A DNA stretch of 64,000 nt. Source: Plectrocnemia conspersa (lineage: Eukaryota > Arthropoda > Insecta > Trichoptera > Polycentropodidae). The stretch is from positions 434,001 to 498,000 of the forward strand of contig VTFK01000276.1 in the NCBI GenBank assembly GCA_009617715.1, read 5' to 3'. The position numbers and the translations under genes are program-made. Every line of letters starts with the position of its first letter. The first letter of the stretch is position 1. Shown piece after piece: positions 49,701 to 59,700 of this stretch. The notes beneath the pieces are model-generated. The model did not search any database. It saw only the letters and a list, made by a program, of their open reading frames with translations, and had not been told where the DNA came from.

Positions 49701-50248
49701 ATCAAGCAAGTGTCATGTTTTAAAATCGTATACTTATATGAAGCACTCTCCGAAGGAGTAATACCTGACAATTTAAAAATTGCTACTATTATACCTATAC
49801 CAAAAATAAAAAATAGTAAAATTGCAAGTAAAAATTACAATTATATTCTAATATTTTTTTATTCAATATTTGAATAGTTTAAAACTACGATTAATTGAGT
49901 TCTTGTCGTAACTTAATTATGTACATATTGAACTCGAAATGTCATTAAAAAAACTACAGATGTTATTAAAAGTTACCTGTAGATGGTCGGAGCCAAGTTG
50001 GAGTCTTCGCTCGTGTTGTCTGCATTGTTGTCATTGCTTGGTGCTTGGCTCAGCGGAGTGATGGTTGCAGCAGATGCGGAGTTGGCTGTCGTCAGGTTCA
50101 AGTGAGTTGATGCCGAGACATGATTGCACAGGACAACCTGCGACATCTTACGGTGGAAGCCTAGGGAGTGATTCTGCGGCGGCGGCTGATGGTGGTGATG
50201 GTGATGATTGGATGTTGTTGGCGATGTGTTCAGGCAAACGTTTATCAT
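31674..50248 (-). CDS. Hk: Hyperkinetic: Kv channel beta subunit (aldo-keto reductase fold), 12 coding exons
   Basis: Cytoplasmic beta subunit of Shaker-type voltage-gated potassium channels. In the family it binds NADP(H) and modulates gating; in flies it is linked to excitability and sleep. Coding exons (minus strand, 5' to 3'): 49977-50248, 42839-42912, 38878-39108, 37493-37589, 37290-37417, 36621-36700, 35657-35789, 33195-33328, 33021-33111, 32831-32946, 31839-31975, 31674-31764. All junctions are GT-AG and phase-compatible; they sum to 1584 nt (527 aa plus TGA). The AKR core runs from about residue 138 ([14 protein letters not shown]) to 485 (ISTLALR). Family blocks seen: [51 protein letters not shown]. 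Of the AKR catalytic set, D186 (LFD) and K219 (TTK) are kept. The tyrosine position reads H191 (EAHS) and the asparagine position H258 (LHKVD). The N-terminus is low complexity with a six-His run. Gene identity is secure; exact N- and C-terminal ends are less so. Confidence 0.95.
31839..31975 (-). CDS. Hk: Hk coding exon 11
   Basis: Residues 453-497. It includes [20 protein letters not shown] and the Hk-like end of the core [10 protein letters not shown], then [12 protein letters not shown]. The acceptor is only about ten bases from a long (TA)n tract in intron 10. Donor GATAG|GTTGGT. If intron 11 is retained the frame stays open to 31598. Confidence 0.93.
31984..32045. repeat. (TA)n microsatellite next to the exon 11 acceptor
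   Basis: About 62 bp of near-perfect TA repeat in Hk intron 10, ending about ten bases from the splice acceptor of exon 11. Confidence 0.95.
32831..32946 (-). CDS. Hk: Hk coding exon 10
   Basis: Residues 414-452. It includes [30 protein letters not shown] and LYENIHALQ, the C-terminal cofactor-adenine region of the AKR barrel. Acceptor TTCCTGCAG, donor GCAG|GTGCTT. Confidence 0.95.
33021..33111 (-). CDS. Hk: Hk coding exon 9
   Basis: Residues 384-413. It encodes a charged stretch ([20 protein letters not shown]) followed by [10 protein letters not shown]. It is flanked by two short introns (83 and 74 bp). Acceptor TTTCCAG, donor TTAA|GTCAGT. Confidence 0.9.
33195..33328 (-). CDS. Hk: Hk coding exon 8
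   Basis: Residues 339-383. It starts [13 protein letters not shown] (the vertebrate equivalent has WSPLACG) and ends [11 protein letters not shown]. This is the loop region that differs most between Hk and vertebrate beta subunits. Acceptor ATTTTCAG, donor GAA|GTAAGA. Confidence 0.92.
35415..35501. mobile_element. TTAA-bounded GC-rich miniature element in Hk intron 7
   Basis: TTAA occurs at 35415-35418 and 35498-35501. Inside are GCCGATCATATGACGGGC and CATCATATGATGCGC, two TCATATGA-centred palindromes in a GC-rich 79-bp segment. The surroundings are AT-rich. TTAA plus subterminal palindromes fits a piggyBac-type miniature remnant; no homologue was compared. Confidence 0.35.
35657..35789 (-). 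CDS. Hk: Hk coding exon 7
   Basis: Residues 295-338. It includes [20 protein letters not shown] and [20 protein letters not shown], close to the fly protein and typical of the cofactor-binding half of the barrel. Acceptor TTTTAG, donor GTAG|GTCAGT. Confidence 0.95.
36437..36456. repeat. (GA)n microsatellite
   Basis: A short GAGAGAGAGGGAGAGAGAGA run in Hk intron 6. Confidence 0.9.
36621..36700 (-). CDS. Hk: Hk coding exon 6
   Basis: Residues 268-294, including [20 protein letters not shown], one of the most conserved Kv-beta segments. Acceptor TTTTTCAG, donor GCCGAG|GTAATG, leaving in phase 0. Confidence 0.95.
37290..37417 (-). CDS. Hk: Hk coding exon 5
   Basis: Residues 225-267. It contains [20 protein letters not shown] and [17 protein letters not shown], both strongly typical of Kv-beta proteins. 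The acceptor (CCAAAAAAG|A) has a weak pyrimidine tract, but the 75-bp intron 4 and frame continuity support it. Donor GGAAG|GTAAGC. Confidence 0.93.
37493..37589 (-). CDS. Hk: Hk coding exon 4
   Basis: Residues 193-224. It includes [11 protein letters not shown] and [11 protein letters not shown], where Lys219 matches the catalytic lysine of the AKR fold. Acceptor TTATAG, donor ACTAA|GTAAGG, phase 1 in and phase 2 out. Confidence 0.93.
38008..38670 (+). mobile_element. mariner-like element remnant in Hk intron 3
   Basis: TA then CGAGGTGTGATAAAAAATAC at 38008-38029 looks like a mariner left terminal repeat. Transposase pieces follow in shifting frames: [50 protein letters not shown], a stop where Trp is expected, VYGYDPETK, then HNDNVPK. 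TGDE and the later DN are the first two catalytic Asp positions. The 3' third and right terminal repeat are gone. The element is antisense to Hk. Confidence 0.85.
38878..39108 (-). CDS. Hk: Hk coding exon 3 (start of AKR core)
   Basis: Residues 116-192. It contains [14 protein letters not shown], the GLGTW turn, and LFDLSEAHS with the conserved Asp186 of the AKR active site. The family tyrosine position is His191. Acceptor TTTCAG, donor TTCAG|GTACAC. Confidence 0.95.
40520..40560 (+). other. Stem-loop motif with hammerhead-like layout, copy 1
   Basis: CCGAAGAT, then stem GGCT/AGCC (40526-40529 with 40540-40543), then GAAATATCGCGG. The order CNGANGA, stem, GAAA recalls hammerhead cores found in Penelope-like elements. 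The U of CUGANGA is C here, so cleavage activity is unlikely. Confidence 0.35.
40591..40742. repeat. Fold-back element in Hk intron 2
   Basis: Outer arms of 28 bp are perfect (40591-40618 with 40715-40742; TTCATCGCGATTTTTGCTTA...). Inner arms of 17 bp are perfect (40627-40643 with 40676-40692; CGGCCATGATCACGAAT). The loop is about 32 nt. TA-rich repeats flank both sides. The intron RNA would form a long hairpin. Confidence 0.9.
40757..40790. repeat. (TA)n microsatellite
   Basis: About 34 bp of TA repeat at the right shoulder of the fold-back element in Hk intron 2. Confidence 0.95.
42839..42912 (-). CDS. Hk: Hk coding exon 2
   Basis: The acceptor is GTGTGTGTAG at the lower edge of a short CA/TG run, and the donor is CAAG|GTACAT. 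It encodes residues 91-115, including [20 protein letters not shown], linking the variable N-terminus to the AKR core. Phase 2 in and phase 1 out match both neighbours. Confidence 0.85.
44457..44560 (+). repeat. Hk intron 1 repeat family, copy A
   Basis: It shares CCGCGTTAAAAGCGCAATAA plus ACAAAAAT, then GTAGAATGCGAAAAGAACAA with copy C. Antisense to Hk as written. The family is unknown. Confidence 0.7.
45288..45324 (+). other. Stem-loop motif with hammerhead-like layout, copy 2
   Basis: CCAGATGATGC, an imperfect stem, then GGCGAAATATCG. It resembles copies at 40520 and 53437. Core U4 is replaced by A (CAGATGA for CTGATGA). Confidence 0.35.
47153..47230 (+). repeat. Hk intron 1 repeat family, copy B
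   Basis: It contains GAACCGTGAGAAAAATACTT, GTCGCACATACGCGTTAGAA and GCGCAATAAACAAAAT, close to copy C 200 bp away. It ends before the GTAGAATGCG block. Confidence 0.75.
47352..47475 (+). repeat. Hk intron 1 repeat family, copy C
   Basis: GAACCGTGAGAAAAAATACT, GTCGCATATACGCGGTAAAA, GCGTAATAAACAAAAATG and AGTAGAATGCGAAAAGGACA are in the same order as copies A and B. The fullest copy. Confidence 0.75.
47941..48002. repeat. Perfect 30-bp inverted repeat in Hk intron 1
   Basis: Arms 47941-47970 and 47973-48002 pair without a mismatch (CTTTTTAATCAATACATATA... outward) across a 2-base AA gap. AT-rich arms. Confidence 0.95.
49725..49877 (+). mobile_element. Non-LTR RT N-terminal fragment in Hk intron 1
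   Basis: The frame reads [20 protein letters not shown] then PKIKNSK. This is the opening of the LINE RT domain (usual wording: SL..G.FP..LK.A.V.PI.K). It stops at 49877 after a diverged stretch. Antisense to Hk. Likely Jockey/CR1-type. Confidence 0.75.
49977..50248 (-). CDS. Hk: Hk coding exon 1 (start codon, His-rich N-terminus)
   Basis: The first ATG is at 50248-50246, with an in-frame TGA five codons upstream (50263-50261), so the reading frame starts inside this exon. A second in-frame ATG encodes M35 ([10 protein letters not shown]) and could be used instead. Residues 15-20 are six histidines, followed by QPPPQ, then Ser/Thr/Ala/Asn-rich sequence with no recognised domain. The exon ends CTACAG|GTAACT in phase 2. 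Beta-subunit N-termini vary between isoforms in this family, so other first exons may exist. Confidence 0.85.
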
Positions 50249-50452
50249 AACAGGCAAAGTTCAATGTACGCTTATCGTGTGGAAGAGTCTCAGACCCAGA
50301 TCAAGAGTTCAAATTGGCCATTGTGTTACACGGGTAACAAACCACCAAAAAACAAAACCATAGAATATTTTTTTTAGTGAACCTTGTCTTATAATTTAAT
50401 TAATTGTTATTTTTCACAGCACCGTTTATTATGGACGAATTATTTTTCTAAT
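50249..50452 (-). other. Hk: Hk 5' UTR segment with upstream splice acceptor
   Basis: Immediately above the first coding exon on the minus strand there is a strong acceptor, TTTCTTCTTATCCACAG, ending at 50453. The sequence from there to the ATG has an in-frame stop and no splice signal that I can see. This suggests that the exon with the start codon is spliced to one or more upstream non-coding exons. Confidence 0.5.
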
Positions 50453-51640
50453 CTGTGGATAAGAAGAAACATTTATTTTATTAACTGAAATACATTATTC
50501 AAACTACACACTATATATATATTTTAAATATGGACAGATTTTATATTATTTTTATTAAAAGTTAACCCTTTACCTGCCATGATCCTCATTTGGTGTACCC
50601 ATTTTAGTGCTCTGCAGCTGATAATATTGCAATTGGCAACACAGTTTATTGTCGCAAAATATATTCGCAAATGATTCGGTATTATGGCCATCATTATCTC
50701 AAACAATTTATAAAAGGGAAACCAAGCAATGGGCGGTGTGTTGAGGCGAAACCGGATATTGCTACAATGCTGAATTATATCAAGGGAGATAAGAGGGAGA
50801 TTATCAAATGATGTGACCAGACACGCCAGTCATAATGAATCATATTTATAAAATCGATATTCCATCCAATCGTTCTTTTATTTTAATAACTTTTTTACCA
50901 ATTTTGAGTTGCTGAAAATGTAAAATGTTAACTGGTACAGTACGATATAACTGTCCAATAAAATATGAAAAAAAAATTAATGGTGAAGTTTAACCCTATC
51001 GCCGCGGTTGATATTTTTGCGCGCGTTGATATGTGGGGGGCGGCACATATTCATACCATGTTTTTTTAAAGTGATATAAGTGATTTACAGTCTTAAGTTT
51101 TTGCGACATATAGGTGCCCAAAGAGTACTGGTGATTTTCTTGTTGACTTCAATAGAAGCCATCCTTGGTGACAGGTTTTAATGTATAATTAGAAAAAATA
51201 AGTAGATGGTCAAAACTGAATAGAAACTCGTACTAATCAATATATGGGAGATGTGGATGAACTAGATTGGAGCATAAATAAATATAAGATAAAAAACCGT
51301 GGTGGGAAAAGGCTATTTTTTATTTTTACAAATGTTATCGATTAAAATGTAGTAAACTTATATGCCCTATATTGTATTTCTAATGAAACCATTCCCCTGA
51401 ATGAATTTATAAAGAGTATTCCGAAAAATGCAGACTTTCATATATTTATAATCGTATTCATAAAGAAGTAAGAAGTTATCCCAATGGACGTTACATAGTA
51501 AATAAAGAAGGTGTGTACAAAAAAGTACGTTACTTAAATATGCCATGATCCCCAATTGCAAATATTTATTTATTAATATATTTTTTAAAGAAGTGATTTT
51601 TTCGTTATTCAGTTAAATAACACATCTGATAGGTAATGGG
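50453..51640. other. AT-rich DNA upstream of Hk exon 1
   Basis: No coding feature recognised. If the distal first exon model is right, this is Hk intron. Confidence 0.4.
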
Positions 51641-51649
51641 TTAAGTATG

Positions 51650-52620
51650 TATATTATATATCATTAAATATATTTGATATGATTTTATTATTAATATTTT
51701 GAAATATATCTAATCAGATTTTTAGTCACAGCTTTTGAAACTGAAGTAAAAAATTAATATATACATATATGAATACGTCAGATTCATTGGATTAATTATC
51801 TGATATATATCATTAATATTCATCAAATATATATTTTAATATTAATTTTATACAGCTTTTATAATATCTAATTAGTTCTTATAAATATCTAAGCACATCA
51901 GATTGTTAGATTTTTATTTAATTTTTTAAAAGCTAATAATTAATTCGAGTGAATATATATGATTAATATAAACAGATTTTATATAATTAAATTAAAAAAA
52001 TTAATGTTAATATTATATGGCGTTAAAAATCTAAACTGATTTTATTAATATTATTTATAAATATATATAATGATGTCAAAATGCTAAATTTTTAGACACA
52101 GCTTCAAATAGAAACTGAAGTAAAAGTTTAAAGCAAACATATATAGATACCTCAGATTTATTGGATTAGTTCCAATAATATAATAAAAATCTGATACATA
52201 TTTATTGTATGGATTTATTTTATTCACTAAATATATATTTGAATGAATAAGAATTTATTAATAATTTTGTATAACTTTTAATATATTTAATTATGTATTA
52301 ATAATATTGTATTTATAAATATATAAGATCAAATCAGATTGTTATATATTTTTTTCACAGCTTCAACTAGAAAATTAAATACAGTAGAATATACGCATAT
52401 ATGAATACGTCAGATTTCATTGTTAAATCAAAAAAATAAAAAATCTGATATATTGTACATATATCAATTCAAATAAGATATATATGATAATATATAGAAT
52501 AAATCAATATGAGTTGATCGATTTTATATTTCACATCAGATTATGCGCTCTGAAACTGAAGTGAAAAGTTTGATACAAATTTATATACATATGTCAGAAT
52601 TCAATAATGTGATAACACGC
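51650..52620. repeat. Degenerate tandem repeat array
   Basis: The blocks CACAGCTT, GAAACTGAAGTAAAA and CATATATGAATACGTCAGATT (or close variants) recur in this order near 51727, 52098, 52352 and 52543. Units are about 190-370 bp and diverged. The array is AT-rich throughout. Confidence 0.7.
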
Positions 52621-53160
52621 CTAATGGTAAATTGCAATAATAAAAGCTAAATCCAACTTGCTGGATGATACGTAAACTCCCGGAGCTTTGTGTGTTTTTT
52701 TATTTCATTCTGACATCCGATTTGGGTCAAATTTGCGCGGCACGAGGATATTGATTTTCGAGAGCGGTAGCTTTGCGGAATATTTCAGCGCACACGGTAT
52801 TCACGGTTATGCTTTTAATTCAAACTATAAAATTAAAGTGCTTAGTTAAGCTTCAACTATAATATAGTAGATAGTTGCAGCTTGACTATAAAATACTCGC
52901 CTTATTGGATTGCTTTTGTATACTATTCTTTTTTCTATGTCTCACTCCAAAGCGGACGCGGAAGCTCCTGCTCTCGTCAGATTTCGGCCCAGGTCAATCT
53001 AACTGATAATAGTCGTGCTTTCATTCAACCCAAAGTGTACTATGTGATAGCAAGGCCCGGAGCACGGTCCTTGTGTGGCAACAAGATGGACCGGACTACC
53101 GCAGGAATAACGCGCAACGCTGGCCTTATCTAACCCCCTTCTAACCTGATAAAATATAAA
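52621..53160. other. Moderately GC-richer region without recognised gene
   Basis: A plus-strand frame at 52882-53133 includes RPGARSLCGNKMDRTTAG and a run of Arg/Ala codons, faintly like a LINE tail. I cannot assign it. Confidence 0.3.
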
Positions 53161-53436
53161 TATAATGTAAATAAATATAATTATTTCTCAAATGATGCAA
53201 AACCATTGGACGGCTTTTGATTTTTATAAATGTACATATATGTATATATATAAATATATATACATATGCAAATACAAAGACATTATAATAAAAATATAAA
53301 ATCTGCTTAACACCAATATTTTAATTTAAATGAGATATATGATTTTTTGTACAAGTTTGAGAAACACAAATTAGGTTGAAGAGCGCTATCTGGCTTCTAA
53401 AACAATTTTCAGTATTTATGTACATATAATATATCA

Positions 53437-53475
53437 CCAGATGATGCTTAAATATATGTTTAGCGAAAAGTCGTT
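53437..53475 (+). other. Stem-loop motif with hammerhead-like layout, copy 3
   Basis: CAGATGAT, stem GCTTAAA/TTTAGC around TATATG, then GAAAAGTCG. Nearly the same frame as the 45288 copy, with the same U-to-A core change. Confidence 0.35.
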
Positions 53476-53652
53476 GAAATTCATAAATATAAAAACGACA
53501 CAAAAAAATTGAATATATTTACTTTATTTTTTTTGCATTTATATATACATGTATGTATGTCATTATCTGTGTTTGTTGCTGTTTAATTCAATAACTTTTA
53601 AAAAAATGGAAGGGCTTGTGTATTGCAGCTATTTTCTTTCTCACCTCTTTTT

Positions 53653-53692
53653 CCGACGTTTCGATCTTCGATGTTTAGAGTCGTTATCTTGG
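53653..53692 (-). other. Stem-loop motif with hammerhead-like layout, copy 4
   Basis: The minus strand reads AAGATAACGACTCTAAACAT then CGAAGATCGAAACGTCGG. The closing CGAAACGTCGG is the most complete among the four copies. Opposite orientation to the others. Confidence 0.3.
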
Positions 53693-54351
53693 GCGTAGTC
53701 TTGATCCTACCTTAGCCTGGATATGAAAAGTCGGTTTATGTATCAGAAATAAAGGTAAAAGATACGATATTGAATTTTATACATTAATTCAAAAACATAA
53801 ATAATGGCATACAGTCGTACGTTAATTTAATACAAATTACATATATTTGTAATTGTGTACATAATGCTCGGAACAGAGTCATGTCGTATCAATATAACGT
53901 TAATACAAAGTGACAACTTCAACATAATAAATAAATACGATAAATTGTCAATCAAATAATATGCTTATTTATAATTTTTAAATCCATAGCCTTAACGTTT
54001 ATATATATCAACAAATATCTACAATAATTTTTGTGTGTCAAAGTAGCGAGTTTTTGCATTTTGAATTTAAAATATGCATCTGATTTATATAAATTTAAAT
54101 ACCATAATTTTTAATTGCAATTACATTTCGTATATTCTGCAAATCAATAGATTACGTATTTAAAACTGAAGCGGAATTTGTTATAGATAACAATAAGTAT
54201 CGCTTTTAGCTGCCACACGATAAACACTTTTATGCACATGTGTTTAAATGCTATTATCGCGAAAAACAAGTATTATGCGGTCCGCATGTCCTTATCTCTC
54301 ACTCACTCTCGTCACTTAACACGCGAGCGATCAAGAGGAAAAGTAACTCAC

Positions 54352-54535
54352 CGCCCGCATTTGTATTAATATATATGTATTTATAGATGAAACATTTTTC
54401 AATACGATAATTATTTTATCGTATTATATATAAACGTAAAGCTGTAGGGTGGTTTAGGGTTACTGTCAGTATCGCCCCGATTTTCTACAGCGACTGCGTA
54501 TTGGCGCAGTGACGTAAAACAACCCTTATATGTTC
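54352..54535 (-). promoter_or_regulatory. Candidate distal promoter and non-coding first exon (Hk?)
   Basis: A CpG-containing patch stands out in AT-rich DNA. On the minus strand it has a TATAAGGG box (54530-54523), a TTACGTCA CRE-like site just downstream, and a strong donor GCG|GTGAGTTAC with the exon ending at 54352. It lies about 4 kb upstream of the Hk 5' UTR acceptor and on the same strand, so it is a natural partner. This is inference from signals, not homology. Confidence 0.35.
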
Positions 54536-54599
54536 TCGCTGTTAGGAAATTTTATTTTGAATAAACAACGTAGCGAAATACAATTTGCTTGTATTTTTT

Positions 54600-56580
54600 C
54601 GCATGAATTAATTACTATACATGTAATTGTGATATGTATAAAATTAAACATATAAAATATGTATTATATATTATGAGTCAATATATTTATTATTTATACG
54701 TTATAAATTAAATATCAAATATCAAAATCTACATAAGAACATGTCACATGCTTATTTCTCGCATGCGAAGAATTTGTACTGTATAAAAAGTATTCATAAT
54801 TAGATTTTATTTTAATTAAATATTAAATAAAAAAATATTTGTTAAAGTAATTTTTAGACCTAAAGTACATAATACTGTATATACTTTTAAGATTAATTAA
54901 TTTATTTTATTGATACTGATAACATTTGTTAACTTATAATTAAGTTTAGGTAATTAGTTATAATGATAATTAATAGTTTATTCATCATATCTAAATTTCG
55001 TTCAAAAATAGATAAACCTACAATACAAAATAAAATAGATTTGTAAAAAATGTTTGCCAAAAAATATAAATCATATCTATTTAGTAATTTTAACCTGAAA
55101 ATTACGTATTTATTAGTTAATAATAATTTTATTTCATAATATATTACAATATAAACATTTACTAATATTGATAATATAGTATATCAAATATTTTTTACTT
55201 TTAAATACTCTGACGATAAAAGTGAACATTTATTTTGGTTTGAAACTTTGCTAACTAAAAACAATTTTTTTTACAGAAGGTATATATTATTTATATAGAT
55301 AATCAATATACACAAATATGTATATATAAGAATGCGTCAATATAGATAAAAATAGAATGTTTGTTTATATCACATGTATCAATAATTAAATAATTTAAAA
55401 ATACCATGTTTTAAAAATATTTTACAATTATGTATATACATATATTAGTAATAATTTACATTAATATATATATAATACACTTTATTTCCTAATTTATATA
55501 ATAGAGAAGAATATATCGCAATTAGAATTAAACGTACACTATATTTGACAATCATCTATGTTTAGAATTTTCGTGTGCGCAATTTTTGTTGAAAATCTAT
55601 AGAAAATAAACTTTAATAAATAATATCTTGATGTAGGAAAAAATATGATTTCAGCTAAACTCACGTTTGTTTCAAGTCAGAATTAAAGTACTAAATAAAG
55701 TTCTTTAATCGGAAGTAAGTGTAGTATGCCATGCTCGCACATATTTAATTGGCAATTATTAAAGTTAAGATTATTTGGTATTTTTTATTAAATATCTAAT
55801 TATAATTACCTTAATGTTTTAATAATCATATATTTTCTATACACTTTCAGTGCATTTATTTGAATTGCCACAGACTGTTTCTTTGTTTGGATTCATATGC
55901 TGAGGGGGCGGTGTTGACAATCCTTTGATGCTCGATGATTTTCATCTGCGAGCTATAATAGAGAGCAGATTTTTTAAATATATTTACAAATTTCGTATTA
56001 ATTACAATGTTTTATAATATATTTTTTTCCAAACCAATATTTGGTGTGAGCGAAATGCAATTATTAAGGCATACTTTCAACTACAAAATATTCAGTTATA
56101 AGATCTTTTGTCCGACGATGACAAATAAACATTCGATAATTCTTAATTTTAATTGTTTATTATATTTTTAATCAAAATATGCGGTCCACAGTAACCGCAA
56201 ATTGAAAAGTCTAAAACAGAGCATTTTTAAAAGCTCTTATTAAAATTGACGCACTGACCGTAAAAAGATAACGTCTAATGAATTAAAAATGTGAAATTAT
56301 AGGTACACAACGCCCAAATCAGAAACTATTGTTTGAGACACACAACGAACCGCTTCCCTCTTCACGTCAACCCTAATCCAGCTCGACTTCCAGAATTTAC
56401 GATCTTTTAAACGCAGACACGAATAAAATAACTTTGCTTATTATATACATGAATATAATTATAAATTTTACATGAACGTGGCTAAATTTTTTGCATGAAT
56501 ATTAAATAACTTATTGCATCAAAATAAAAACATACCTGACACATAATAATAAAAATAATAATAATAATAAAACAAAATTA
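54600..56580. other. AT-rich DNA, nothing recognised
   Basis: No supported gene, RNA or repeat. Confidence 0.5.
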
Positions 56581-56593
56581 AATGATACCCTCC

Positions 56594-56733
56594 AGCTCCT
56601 CATAGCTAACATTAAACAGTTCAATGTGTAATGCCAGCATATTAAGGAGCCGGATGGGAACAGCCATAGTCAAGTCGGAATGTGTGGACGTCCTAGTCCC
56701 AACGGTCATCAAAAGAGGACGCGATCGTGATTC
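56594..56733 (+). repeat. Diverged dispersed repeat, copy 3
   Basis: It shares CTCCTCATAGCTAACATT with copy 1 and GGACGCGATCGTGATTC with copies 1 and 2. The middle has diverged. This links the two ends of the window to one unidentified repeat family. Confidence 0.4.
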
Positions 56734-56759
56734 ATATGTGCGTATGTATCCCAATGTAT

Positions 56760-59700
56760 ATGATTTAGTATATATTGAATGTTGAATTTTTTCCTATAAA
56801 TATAAACATAATATTGAAAAATACTTAATGATGATTCGAAATATTGAGTAGCTTTTCTCATAGTTCTAGTTAGTTAGTAAGTTTGAAAATTATTTAAATA
56901 TTGTCTAAGTCAACTTTTTCTTTGCTTAAATACAGATAGTATATATAAATAATATATATATATAACTAATCATAAAGAAATAGTTTATACAGAAATAAAA
57001 TAATATCGCCTATGTATAATACAAAATATTGAAAACGCCAGCGAAGAAAAGGTCTTTGAAACATGCAAGAATGCTTTTAGTGACACAAGGGAGAGGTCCC
57101 AAGAGAGAAACAAGAAATGACTAATATGTGTGAAGGTGTCATTCTAGCGACATATTCCAGAGCTTAAAGATGAAATTTGGCAGGAGGAGTAAAGGATAAA
57201 ACCGCCACTACTTTGGGAAGATAAGATAGATAAAGGGTGATACTGGAAGTATTTAAAATAATTAGCTTGAAAAAAAGACAGAATAGTCATATTTTTTAAA
57301 GGATTATGTAATGATGTAAAATAAAAATAATATATATAAAAACTTAAAATAAAATATATACATATTTCACATTCTACGTCTATTTTATAAATAAGATGAG
57401 TTGATGCGTTGTTTTAAGATAGTTATGTAGTGTTTTTATTATTTTATGGTTCACTGGTCCATAAATAACAACTCGATATTGCAATATTTGTAAACATATC
57501 GCGCAAAGCTTCAACAAAGTTTATCTTTCTAATCAATCGGCGAATATTAAATGAGTATCAATTTTTCGCAGCTGATAAATTAATATTTATATTAAGCTAA
57601 TATTTATATTAAGCTGTTTTTAGAATTGTATATAATTACATGTAAAGAATATGTTGAAAATATCATAATTGCGATGAAATTCGCATAATAACAAAAATAT
57701 TTTTAGTATTTCACAGCTATACAAGAAATAGGTTAAATTAATGATGACGAAATACTGGTATTTTAGTATTAAAAGCATTATTTGTATGTGAAGAATCATA
57801 AACCAATACCTGATTTAAAAATAGTACAAGATTAAAAATATTATTATTTCATATTCCTTAGGCAATTTTAATACTAAGTAATAATAAATATTTTTTTATC
57901 TGATATTTCTTTTTGATAAACGTGAAAATATACGCTTTTAACAATCGACACTTTTTTTATTATGCATCACTTAAATTTCAACTACACAGAGTAATGAAAA
58001 TCTTGAGAAAGAAACTTTGTTTGTTTTTCAGACGTTAAATCTTTCGTTTTCTTTGTGCTCTACACCAAACTCATTTTGGCTCAGAAATACTATATATTTT
58101 TTAAAAGCTTATACGTTACGTCAACTCGGGAAGCAAACATATAAAACAGTCAGGTGACACGCCGGAATTTGTTATGATCGAAGTGATATAGCGAAGAATT
58201 TGGTCCGATGTGTATAAAATATCCCTAAGTTATTTAAAACGCTACGCAGGCGCCACTACAAGGAATTTAAGAAAACACTACAGAGATTCTTCAACTTCCA
58301 ATAGTAATCAAAAAAATATCTGCAATAGTTTTATACTTTATTTTCACAGCAAAAATAAAAAAAATAATGAAGCCACTTGAAGCGAAAATTTAAATCGCGA
58401 AAAAAAAATTCCATCATTAAGATATGGTAAAACCCAAACTTAATAAGATTATTATCAATTTAATAGCAAATGGAATTAACCCAAGAATACTTAGATCGAA
58501 CATACAGGAAAACGACAACCAAAATTCGCATGATTTTGTTTATGTAACTATGTTCTTATCTCTGCGCAGAATACTAGACACACTCAAATGATTTGCGATT
58601 AGTTCATTATTAAACGCAAATAATTTTCCATTGCGCTGTGCTTATCGTAGGGTTATCTATATTATTGAACACAGTAAAATTAAATAAAAACACATAATAA
58701 TATTATTATATAACAAACAGTAATTCATATTCATTAACTAGACATTGATTATCGTGATATATAATACAAATGTGACGTTGATTGAAAAAACTCTAATTGC
58801 TTATAAAAAAATCTGTCAATTAATAGAGAAAAAAACATTTTAAATAGCATAATTACAAAATGAAAATATATGAAAATGCACATAAAAATCCATTTACTAA
58901 TTTTGAAAAACTATTTTTATACAATACATTTAATTATGTACACAGTTATACTAAATCATTATAATATTTTAATTATACAGTATTTATTAATAAATCTACT
59001 CTAGCTTTCAAAACAACATAAAATAAAATATAATGAATCGTGCAGAAACCCCAGTATTGCATAAAAGCCACCACAATCATTAAAACTCAACCATTACAAG
59101 TTTCAAGACAATATGGAACCATTTTAAATTATCAGAATAAAGGCGACTGATTCTTAATTGTCCTAATATTATATTTGCCCAAGCATCCTTTAAGTACCTG
59201 TATAAAAACAAGTCAAGCACACGACATATATCGAATTTTTATCTTTTATGCTACCTTTAAAATGATCTTTGTGATGATAATTAATGTTTATGACCCCAAG
59301 TGCAAACATATTTTTCTCAGCTTATAATTAAATTAATTAAGCAAAATATGCACAAATAGAATCAAAACATGTTCGCCAATTAACCACAAATGTATTTACT
59401 AATGTGTAAAGGTTAAACATATTTTTAAAAAATTACATAAAAAACATAATCTCATACTTTCAAATTACATAAAAAACCAACTCATACGTTTAAAATATCA
59501 TGTAAAAGACATAAATACAATTTTATAACTAAAAACGTATTGCAAAAATTGTATATTTTATAGCACATTAATATATTTAAACCGCGAAAATCAAGTGATT
59601 CGTTTATATATTGTAAATATTCTGCTGCAAAATTACAGGCGTTAGCCCAATGCATTACAATAAGGTCAAAACAATGTGCTAAGTACGAAGTGAGACACCA

